From contig NZ_JABGCL010000019.1 of the NCBI RefSeq assembly GCF_019800005.1, positions 1 through 64,000 of the forward strand: DNA of 64,000 nt. Direction: 5' to 3'. Shown piece by piece: positions 58,280-64,000 of this stretch. Positions within the stretch are counted from its first letter, which is position 1; the number at the start of each line of letters is the position of its first letter. The notes below the pieces were generated by a model, which saw only the letters and a list, made by a program, of their open reading frames with translations, searched no databases and was not told where the DNA came from. The translations under genes were made by a program, and so were the position numbers. The stretch comes from Geminicoccus harenae (GTDB taxonomy: Bacteria > Pseudomonadota > Alphaproteobacteria > Geminicoccales > Geminicoccaceae).

Positions 58280-59734
58280 TCAGGCCTTCGGCGGGTAGGC
58301 GTTGGGCTTGGACGCCCAGTCGGCATAGGCCGCCTTCTGCTTGTCGACGCCGACCCGCTCGGTGGTCGCGTCCCATTGCGCCGCGACGTCGTCCAGGATC
58401 GCCTGCGGGTCCTCGCCCGACCAGAGCCGGGAGATGCCCTGGCGGATCGCCTCCTCGTAGCGGTCGGTCTGCAGGATCGACAGGTCGAGGATGCCGGTGT
58501 TGGCTGCCTCCTGCAGGGCCGCCAGGTACTGCGGCGCTTCCGGCCAGCGGCTCTTGTATTCCTCGCTGGTGAAGTGGCCCTCGCGGAACGGGTCGCGCAG
58601 GGCAAAGGGGAGCTGGACGCGCTGGATCGAGATGTCCCGCGAGTTCAGCCACTGGATGAACAGATAGGCCGCATCCTTGTTGGCCGAGGAGGCCGAGATC
58701 GACAGCGCGAAGCCTGACGCCAGCTCCGGATGGCCGCCCGGGCTCACGGCATAGCCGACCTTGCCGGCGACCGTGCTCTTGGGCACCCAGTTCAGCGCCG
58801 CCTCGTCCGTGCCATAGCCCGCGGCCCAGCGCCCGTAAGGTGGCCAGGACAGGGTCATCGCCGTGTCGCCCTGCAGGAAGGCGGCCAGGTTCTCGACGAA
58901 ACCGAAATTCTCGATGCCGGGCGGCATCCACTTGTTCTCGGCGACCCAATCGGAGAACACCTTGACGCCGGCCGGGGAGTTCACCTGGGCCTTCATCGTC
59001 TCCGCATCGAAGAAGATGCCGCCCTCGTTGCGGAACCGCTCCTGGAACATGAACTGGCCCTGGGCGGGGTCGCGGATGAACGCGGCGCCATAGGGCTTGC
59101 CGCCGGTCACCTCGGTGATCAGCGCGCCGACCTCGTCGAACTCCTTCCAGGTCTTGGGCGGCACCGGCAGGTCGTAGCCGTGCTTCGCCTTGAACGCCTC
59201 CTGGATCTTCGGGTCGCCCAGCACGTCGGTGCGGTAGTACATGATGAAGACATCGCCGTCGTCCGGCAGGCCGTAGATCTTGCCGTCCACGGTCATCTGG
59301 TTGTCCCGGTAGACCGGGGCGATGTCCTGCAGCTCGTCGCGATAGCCGTACTTGTCGACATATTCGTCGAGCTGTTCCAGCGCACCGGCGCGCACTAGGT
59401 CGGGCATCCAGGCCGGGATCACGTTCAGCGCGTCATAGGCGCCCGTACCGGCCCGGTGCTCCTGCAGGATCTTGGTGAACATCTCCGAGGTCGGGACCTC
59501 GACGACCTTCACCTTGATCCCGGTCTCCTTCTCCCAGAGCGGCCCGCTGAAGTTCAGCGGGTCGAGCGCCTGCAGGCCGGCTTCCCAGACGATCGAGATC
59601 TCGGTGCCGGCATATTGCTTGGCGGCCTCGACCGCCTTCTTCGCCGCGGATTCGGCGGCAAGCGACGGCCGCGCCAGGGCGGCGAGCGCGCCGGCCATGG
59701 TGGTGGCTTCGAGGAAACGACGACGTTGCATCAT
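58280..59734 (-). CDS. ABC transporter extracellular solute-binding protein, Tat-exported
   Basis: A 484-residue family-1-type binding protein. The N-terminus MMQRRRFLEATTMAGALAAL is a twin-arginine signal (RRRFL) with Ala-rich h-region and cleavage near SLAAES. The mature part holds AGTEISIVWEAGLQALDPL, the hinge-type NVIPAWMPDLVRAGALEQLD, GKIYGLPDDGDVFIMYYRTD and SWPPYGRWAAGYG. It captures the substrate for the two permeases encoded two and three genes downstream. Tat export suggests cytoplasmic folding before export. The ligand is unknown; the pathway context suggests a sugar or sugar acid. Confidence 0.9.
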   Translation of the reverse strand: MMQRRRFLEATTMAGALAALARPSLAAESAAKKAVEAAKQYAGTEISIVWEAGLQALDPLNFSGPLWEKETGIKVKVVEVPTSEMFTKILQEHRAGTGAYDALNVIPAWMPDLVRAGALEQLDEYVDKYGYRDELQDIAPVYRDNQMTVDGKIYGLPDDGDVFIMYYRTDVLGDPKIQEAFKAKHGYDLPVPPKTWKEFDEVGALITEVTGGKPYGAAFIRDPAQGQFMFQERFRNEGGIFFDAETMKAQVNSPAGVKVFSDWVAENKWMPPGIENFGFVENLAAFLQGDTAMTLSWPPYGRWAAGYGTDEAALNWVPKSTVAGKVGYAVSPGGHPELASGFALSISASSANKDAAYLFIQWLNSRDISIQRVQLPFALRDPFREGHFTSEEYKSRWPEAPQYLAALQEAANTGILDLSILQTDRYEEAIRQGISRLWSGEDPQAILDDVAAQWDATTERVGVDKQKAAYADWASKPNAYPPKA

Positions 59735-59759
59735 CTTGTTCTGCCTCCCTGAAAATCAC

Positions 59760-59776
59760 GCGGCCTGCCCGGCCGC
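59760..59776. terminator. Short hairpin between dehydrogenase and binding-protein genes
   Basis: GCGGCC and GGCCGC pair around a five-base loop in the 50-base gap, 8 bases after the dehydrogenase stop as transcribed, and are followed by GTGATTTTC. It could be a weak terminator letting the binding protein be set apart, but read-through is expected. Confidence 0.35.
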
Positions 59777-59784
59777 CTCTTATG

Positions 59785-60828
59785 TCAAGCCGACCGCGCC
59801 TTGGCCTTCGCGAGCTTCTCCTTGAAGCGTGGGTCCTCCAGTACCTCCCGGTTGACCACGCCCTTGGGGTTCTGGCCGTTCAGGATCGCGAGCGCGCCGG
59901 CCACGTCGCCGGCGCCATTGCCGGCGAAGCACTGGTCGGTCCAGCACAGGGCGTGCGGCGAGACGATCACGTTGTCGAGCTGGAGGATCGGCTCGTCGGC
60001 CGGCACCGGCTCGACCTCGAACACGTCCAGCCCGGCCCCGGCAATGGTGCCGTCCACCAGCGCCTGGTAGAGCGCCTTCTGGTCGACCGTGGGGCCGCGC
60101 GAGGTGTTGATCAGATAGGCGCTGGGCTTCATCAGCTTGAGCGCCCGTTCATTGACGATGTGGTGGGTCGCCTCCGACAGCGGCACCGACACCGATACGA
60201 AGTCCGAGCGCTGAAACAGCTCGTCGAAGCCCACCAGCTCCACGCCCAGCTCGGCCGCAAGCTTCGGGTCGGCATAGGGGTCGTGGGCGATGAGCTTCAT
60301 CTCGAAGGGCTTGAGCAGCCGGATCGCCTCGGCCCCGATATTGCCGATGCCGAGCTGGCCGAAGGTCCGCCCGACGATGCCCATGCCCATGTGCTCGGAG
60401 CGGTCGTTCCAGCGCCCCTCGCGGGTCATCTTGTCCTTGATCAGGAGCTTTTGCGACAGCGCCAGGACGAAGGTGACGATCGACACCGCGACCGGCCGGC
60501 GGATGCCGTCCGGGGTGATCACCAGGGCGATGCCGTTCTCCGTGCAGGCCGGCACGTCGACGCTGTCATAGCCCACGCCGAACCGGCAGACGGCGGCCAG
60601 CCTGCCGTCCTTCGGCACGCTGGCAGCGGTGAACTTCGGCACCAGCAGGATCAGGACGTCATAGCCCGCCAGCCCCTCGGCCGGCATCACCCCGTCCACG
60701 GGATCGACATAGCCGATCTCGATCCGCGGGTCGGAGATCAGCGGCGACAGGTCGAAGGAGGGGTAGGTGGGCGAGCCGTCCGCCTTCCGGAAGTCGGAAG
60801 AAAGCGCCACCCTGAACTTGTCGGCCAT
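59785..60828 (-). CDS. D-isomer-specific 2-hydroxyacid dehydrogenase
   Basis: A 347-residue NAD-dependent enzyme. The nucleotide loop is LGIGNIGAEAIRLL (about residues 158-171). The catalytic Arg is in LINTSRGPTVD, Glu in LDVFEVEPVPADEP and His in VSPHALCWTDQC, the last with Trp and an unusual Cys next to it. It reduces a 2-oxo acid such as hydroxypyruvate or glyoxylate to the D-hydroxy acid. Start is taken as the ATG at 60828; a GTG at 60834 touching the aldolase stop is also possible. Position directly after an HpcH/HpaI aldolase suggests it acts on a 2-oxo-acid cleavage product. Confidence 0.9.
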   Translation of the reverse strand: MADKFRVALSSDFRKADGSPTYPSFDLSPLISDPRIEIGYVDPVDGVMPAEGLAGYDVLILLVPKFTAASVPKDGRLAAVCRFGVGYDSVDVPACTENGIALVITPDGIRRPVAVSIVTFVLALSQKLLIKDKMTREGRWNDRSEHMGMGIVGRTFGQLGIGNIGAEAIRLLKPFEMKLIAHDPYADPKLAAELGVELVGFDELFQRSDFVSVSVPLSEATHHIVNERALKLMKPSAYLINTSRGPTVDQKALYQALVDGTIAGAGLDVFEVEPVPADEPILQLDNVIVSPHALCWTDQCFAGNGAGDVAGALAILNGQNPKGVVNREVLEDPRFKEKLAKAKARSA

Positions 60829-60834
60829 GTTCAC

Positions 60835-61659
60835 TCAACCCTTCTCGGCGTTCTTCTTCTGGGGCTGCTCCGGCACAGGCGCCGCAACGCAGCCCTCGCG
60901 CAGTCCGTCGATACCGCTCTTGACTGCCGCCTGATAGGTCCAGACGTCGCCAGCATAGCACAGGAAGTCGAAGCCCTTGCCGTAATACTCGATTCCGGTC
61001 GCCACGTCCGGCACCAGCCGGCCGAGCCGCTTGCCGTGCCGCCGGCAGGCCTGGGCGACCGTGTCGATTGCATCCAGGAAGGTGCGGCTCTGGAACTGGC
61101 CGGGCTCGCCCAGCGAGCAGGACAGGTCGAAATGGCCGACCCACAGGCAGTCGATCCCGGGCATGGCGGCGAGCGCGTCGGCGTTGTCGACGCCTTCCTT
61201 GGTCTCGATCTGGGCGAACACCGCCGAGCGCCGGTTCTGGGCCGCCAGCTTGGCCAGCACGTCGCCGCCGCGATAGGCGTCATGGGCGATGCCGAGCGCC
61301 ACGCCGCGCTTGCCTTCCGGCACGTATTTCACTGCGTCGATGATGCCCTGCGCCTCCTCGGGCGTGGACACCATCGGCAGCATGATGCCCTCGGCGCCCA
61401 TGTCCATGGCGCGCGCGATGTGCTGGTACTCGCGCGACGGCACCCGGATGATCGCAGGTAGGCGGGCCGCCTCTAGGTAGCGAACCGCCGACTTCACCGT
61501 CTCGAAGCCGAAGCCGGAATGCTCGCAGTCGAACAGGACGAAGTCGCAGCCGGCATTCTTCAGGATATGGCCGATCCCGGGCGTCGCGAACTCGACGACG
61601 AAATGGCCGAACTTCGGCCCACTGTCCTCGCACATCTCGCGCATGGTGGCATGGCTCAT
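60835..61659 (-). CDS. HpcH/HpaI family aldolase
   Basis: A 274-residue class II TIM-barrel aldolase that splits 2-keto-3-deoxy or 4-hydroxy-2-oxo acids into pyruvate (or hydroxypyruvate) and an aldehyde. Family blocks are DFVLFDCEHSGFGFETVK, the active-site Arg in IIRVPSREYQHIARAMDMGA, EGIMLPMVSTPEEA, and the metal ligands in AQIETKEGVDNAD (Glu) and WVGHFDLSCSLG (Asp). It overlaps the upstream ABM gene as ATGA and abuts the dehydrogenase. The C-terminal 15 residues (PEQPQKKNAEKG) are charged and disordered. Confidence 0.9.
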   Translation of the reverse strand: MSHATMREMCEDSGPKFGHFVVEFATPGIGHILKNAGCDFVLFDCEHSGFGFETVKSAVRYLEAARLPAIIRVPSREYQHIARAMDMGAEGIMLPMVSTPEEAQGIIDAVKYVPEGKRGVALGIAHDAYRGGDVLAKLAAQNRRSAVFAQIETKEGVDNADALAAMPGIDCLWVGHFDLSCSLGEPGQFQSRTFLDAIDTVAQACRRHGKRLGRLVPDVATGIEYYGKGFDFLCYAGDVWTYQAAVKSGIDGLREGCVAAPVPEQPQKKNAEKG

Positions 61660-61982
61660 CGCGGGGCTCCCTGGCTCGGCTTGCAGTGCTCGTTCAGTTC
61701 CAGCAGCCGAACCGTCGAGCTTTCGACCAGATCGGCGGAGCGCTCCTTGAAGGTCAGGAAATGCGGCGTCTCCAGGTGGCGGTCGAACGCCGCCTGGTCG
61801 TCATAGATCTCGTAGAGCAGCAATTCGGTAGGATCCTCGGGCGAAGTGACCACATCGAAACGGCGGCAGCCGGGCTCGTCGGTGACCGAGGCCCGGGCAT
61901 TGGCGGTGACGAGCGCACGAAACTCGTCGACCGCGGCCGGTTTCAGGCGAAACTCGACCATCACCACCAACCCGTCGCTCAT
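61656..61982 (-). CDS. Antibiotic biosynthesis monooxygenase (ABM) domain protein
   Basis: A 108-residue ferredoxin-like small protein. VMVEFRLKPAAVDEFRALV opens the ABM fold, and DEPGCRRFDVV with ELLLYEIYDDQAAFDRHLETPHF closes it, the last being the hallmark helix of the family. Members range from quinone monooxygenases to LsrG-type isomerases and mutarotase-like proteins, so an isomerase or epimerase role in the sugar-acid pathway is as likely as oxygenation. It overlaps gntR and the aldolase by four bases each. Confidence 0.85.
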   Translation of the reverse strand: MSDGLVVMVEFRLKPAAVDEFRALVTANARASVTDEPGCRRFDVVTSPEDPTELLLYEIYDDQAAFDRHLETPHFLTFKERSADLVESSTVRLLELNEHCKPSQGAPR

Positions 61983-62737
61983 CGTTTCCTTCCTGCCTTG
62001 TTCCAGTAGAGGCCCGCCACCTCGGTCAGATGGTCGGCCATCGCCTGCGCCGCCTCGTCCGGCTCGTGCGCCGCCACTGCCCTGAAGATCCGCTCGTGCG
62101 CGGCGAACGCCACCTGGAACGCCTTCGGGCTGGTGAGCGTCACCCGGCGCTGCTCGGTGAGCCAGCCGACCAGGGCCTCGTGCAGTGCGGTGAAGATCGG
62201 GTTGTTCGGGATCTCGGCGAGGCGCAGGTGGAACAGCACGTCGGTGCGGGCGAACTCGACCGGATCGCCCAGCACCGCACGGTTGGCCTCCAGGGCCGCC
62301 TCCAGCGTGGCGATCTGTTCCGGCGTGGCGCGCAGCGCCGCCTGCCGGGTGACGCCCGTCTCGAACAGCCAGCGCGCCTCCTGGAAGTGCCGGACATTTT
62401 CGGGCCGGGCCAGCATCCGCCGGACCGGCAGGGTCATCTGCGAGACCACGTCCGCGGCACTGGGCGAGGCCACCCGCGCGCGCTCGCCGTTGCGCCGCTC
62501 GATCAGCCCGCGCTGCTGCAAGGACAACAGCGCCTCGCGCACGGCCGGGCGGCCCACGCCATAGCGGCCCATGAGCTCGCGCTCGGACGGCAGGCTGTCG
62601 CCCGGCCCCAGTGCCCCCGCATTGATGGTCGCCTCGATCCTGGCCGCCACTTCCTCGTGCAGCCGCCGGGTCCTGATCGGCGCATGATCCGCCCGTGATT
62701 CGACGGGCGCGATCTCGGTGGCCCGAGCGCTTGCCAC
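61979..62737 (-). CDS. GntR/FadR-family transcriptional regulator
   Basis: A 252-residue repressor. The winged helix-turn-helix near the N-terminus includes SLPSERELMGRYGVGRPAVR (about residues 48-67) and LSLQQRGLIERRNG. The FCD ligand-binding domain (about 105-235) carries ARTDVLFHLRLAEIPNNP and the metal/ligand His in ADHLTEVAG, as in FadR-type regulators of sugar-acid genes. GTG at 62737 is the start. It is the first gene of the operon and lies 82 bases downstream of a promoter overlapped by a perfect inverted repeat, so it very likely represses its own operon until the substrate or an intermediate binds. Confidence 0.92.
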   Translation of the reverse strand: MASARATEIAPVESRADHAPIRTRRLHEEVAARIEATINAGALGPGDSLPSERELMGRYGVGRPAVREALLSLQQRGLIERRNGERARVASPSAADVVSQMTLPVRRMLARPENVRHFQEARWLFETGVTRQAALRATPEQIATLEAALEANRAVLGDPVEFARTDVLFHLRLAEIPNNPIFTALHEALVGWLTEQRRVTLTSPKAFQVAFAAHERIFRAVAAHEPDEAAQAMADHLTEVAGLYWNKAGRKR

Positions 62738-62818
62738 TGTTCGCCTCCCTGGTGGCCCCGCCCGGGCGAGGCCATTTGCCTGCCATCCGGGCGCTGCCCC
62801 GGCATGGCGGTGTTCCGT

Positions 62819-62845
62819 TGGTATGAATGTGAACCTGTCATACCA
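62819..62845 (-). promoter_or_regulatory. GntR operator inside the operon promoter
   Basis: TGGTATGA (62819-62826) and TCATACCA (62838-62845) form a perfect inverted repeat with an 11-base spacer, matching the TGGTATGACA-like operators of FadR-subfamily GntR repressors. It occupies the space between the -35 box and the -10 region of the minus-strand promoter. Confidence 0.75.
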
Positions 62846-62855
62846 TTGCCGTCAA
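62827..62855 (-). promoter_or_regulatory. Promoter of the gntR-lactonase operon
   Basis: On the minus strand TTGACG (62850-62855) is followed after exactly 17 bases by TCACAT (62827-62832). The -35 box matches five of six consensus bases and the -10 box is weak. Overlap with the GntR operator supports it. Confidence 0.6.
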
Positions 62856-62893
62856 CCGGTGCTGCGCGCCCCACCAGGACCGGTGGGGCACTG

Positions 62894-63235
62894 TCAGCCG
62901 CGTCGTGTGCAGTGGCTTGTGCCGCCCACGTTCTCGAGAATCGCCTGGTTGTCCCCGACCCGCAGGATCATGGCACCGGCCTTGTACTTGGCGCCCCGCT
63001 CGGAGAAGACGCTGTGCAACTCGCGCGTCCCGCCGGCATGTTCGACCGTCGCCGATTCCAGACCCGCGAAGGTCACCTGCAGCTCGCTGCCGTCATCGCA
63101 GGCATAGGAGAGCGTGGTCCCGCTCGGCGGAACGTGGCGGTCCGGGCCCTCGATCCGGCCCTGGCAGCCGGCCAGGAGGGCGGCCGCCAGGAGGAGGCCA
63201 GCGACCGGTGCTGTCGCGGCCTCCCGCCCGATCAA
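62894..63235 (-). CDS. MliC-family lysozyme-inhibitor lipoprotein
   Basis: A 113-residue lipoprotein. The N-terminus APVAGLLLAAALLAGCQG ends in a lipobox (LAGC). The mature domain shows LSYACDDGSELQVTFAG, LHSVFSERGAKYKAG and a final Cys in TSHCTRRG; the two Cys (YAC and SHC) likely form the family disulphide. Membrane-bound MliC proteins inhibit C-type lysozyme in the periplasm. The TTG at 63235 overlaps the upstream stop as TTGA, the only start giving a signal peptide. Coupling to a gluconolactonase gene is odd and may be chance packing. Confidence 0.75.
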   Translation of the reverse strand: MIGREAATAPVAGLLLAAALLAGCQGRIEGPDRHVPPSGTTLSYACDDGSELQVTFAGLESATVEHAGGTRELHSVFSERGAKYKAGAMILRVGDNQAILENVGGTSHCTRRG

Positions 63236-64000
63236 GGGACCTGCGCCCCGGTGACGGTGACGTGCACCGCATAGAGCGAGGTCGTGCCGCAGATATAGAG
63301 CCGGTTGCGCTTGAACCCGCCGAAGCAGACGTTCGCCACCACCTCGGGCACCAGGATCTTGCCGAGCAGTTGCCCGTCCGGCGCGAAGCAATGCACGCCA
63401 TCGCCCGCCGAGCTCCACACCCGGCCATCCGTGTCCAGGCGGAACCCGTCGAACAGGCCGGCATCGCACTCGGCGAACACCCGGCTGTTCTTCAGCTTGT
63501 TGTCCTCGGTCACGTCGAAGGCGCGGATGTGCTTCGGCCCGTCCGGGTCGTGCGAGGCGCCGGTATCCGCGATGTAGAGGATCTTCTCGTCCGGCGAGAA
63601 GGCGATCCCGTTGGGCTTGAGGAAATCATCGGCCACCACGGTCAGGCTGCCGTCCTTCGGGTTGAAGCGGAACACGTAGCAGCCGCCATATTCCGGCTCG
63701 GCCTTCCAGCCTTCCAGGTCGGACAGGATCCCGTAGGAGGGGTCGGTGAACCAGATGGTGCCGTCCGACTTCACCACCGCGTCGTTGGGCGAGTTCAGCT
63801 TCTTGCCGTTGTAGCTGTCGGCGATCACGGTGATCCGCCCGTCCAGCTCGGTGCGCGACACCCTGCGGCCCCCATGCTCGCAGGAGATCAGCCGGCCCTC
63901 GCGGTCGCGGGTATGGCCGTTGGTGTTGTTGCAGGGCTGGCGATAGACCGAGACCGTGCCGTCCAGGCCGGTGAAGTCCGGGACGAACCGCATGATCCGG
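63232..64000 (-). CDS. SMP-30/gluconolactonase family protein, 5' end outside window
   Basis: The visible 255 codons form most of a six-bladed beta-propeller lactonase. The reading frame is open to the window edge (RIMRFVPDFTG), and about 30-40 N-terminal residues are missing. Metal-site residues appear in NTNGHTRDREGRLISCEH, LNSPNDAVVKSDGTIWFTDP (Asn and Asp) and KPNGIAFSPDEKILYIADT, with FDGFRLDTDGRVWSS completing the site. Such enzymes open sugar lactones. Because the neighbouring operon ends in an ApnL-like lactonase, both may act on related sugar lactones, but this gene has its own upstream region and is separated by the MliC gene. Confidence 0.88.
   Translation of the reverse strand, partial: RIMRFVPDFTGLDGTVSVYRQPCNNTNGHTRDREGRLISCEHGGRRVSRTELDGRITVIADSYNGKKLNSPNDAVVKSDGTIWFTDPSYGILSDLEGWKAEPEYGGCYVFRFNPKDGSLTVVADDFLKPNGIAFSPDEKILYIADTGASHDPDGPKHIRAFDVTEDNKLKNSRVFAECDAGLFDGFRLDTDGRVWSSAGDGVHCFAPDGQLLGKILVPEVVANVCFGGFKRNRLYICGTTSLYAVHVTVTGAQVP

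Noticed and set aside
62894..63469. A 191-codon start for the MliC gene
   Set aside because: The extra N-terminal part overlaps the gluconolactonase gene and lacks a signal peptide at its start; the TTG at 63235 gives a proper lipoprotein signal.
1..64000. CRISPR arrays, rRNA, tRNA and prophage genes
   Set aside because: No regularly spaced repeats, no rRNA-like or cloverleaf sequences and no phage structural or integrase proteins were noticed in either strand.

Overview
The window is about 64 kb of very GC-rich DNA (roughly 68-70% by eye) packed with genes on both strands. Many neighbouring start and stop codons overlap as ATGA or GTGA. The gene content is that of an alphaproteobacterium: a fliL-fliM-DUF6468-motE flagellar block, an AcvB/MprF lipid module, a TTAACCAT motif like CtrA half-sites, and the run D,D-carboxypeptidase-tmk-holB-metG-tatD-MBL fold. 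A Rhodospirillales/Geminicoccales-like lineage would fit, but that placement is inference. No rRNA, tRNA, CRISPR array or replication origin was recognised.

Layout. 1-1.6 kb: the start of an IS5-type transposase running off the left edge, a small exported protein and a gene-poor stretch with a possible dispersed repeat. 1.6-4.3 kb: flagellar switch and motor genes. 4.5-9.1 kb: a trans-3-hydroxyproline dehydratase facing a lysyl-phosphatidylglycerol module (acvB then mprF). 9.2-14.4 kb: a VWA/J-domain pair, a glycosyltransferase and a YbaL-type antiporter. 14.5-20.5 kb: an iron alcohol dehydrogenase and a corrinoid methyl-transfer cluster (B12 protein, DUF1638, small virulence-factor-domain protein, methyl-H4folate methyltransferase, ferredoxin-fused reactivase) without a recognisable substrate methyltransferase. 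20.6-34 kb: housekeeping genes (DapA-like, kup, nadK, moaA, aroC, fabI, yihY, ilvD, speE) and an M81 peptidase, with several hairpin terminators.

35-41.6 kb: a hybrid histidine kinase followed by a chaperone-usher cluster with spore-coat-U-type subunits, including a very small subunit-like protein. 41.7-50.3 kb: cell-wall genes (lytic transglycosylase, RlpA, D,D-carboxypeptidase) run into tmk-holB-metG-tatD-MBL-GNAT, nearly all tightly spaced. 50.3-52.8 kb: mercaptopyruvate sulfurtransferase, cysteine synthase and a cell-wall hydrolase.

53.3-62.7 kb: a probable single operon for uptake and breakdown of an unknown sugar-derived compound. In order: GntR/FadR regulator, ABM-domain protein, HpcH/HpaI aldolase, 2-hydroxyacid dehydrogenase, Tat-exported binding protein, MFS carrier, two ABC permeases and a D-apionate-lactonase-like hydrolase. 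A clear TTGACG promoter with a perfect TGGTATGA/TCATACCA operator lies upstream. The right edge holds an MliC lipoprotein and a truncated SMP-30/gluconolactonase, which may belong to the same sugar-acid theme.

The parts most worth following up are the regulated sugar-acid operon, the corrinoid cluster with no methyl-donor enzyme, the reversed acvB-mprF order and the miniature pilin-like gene.
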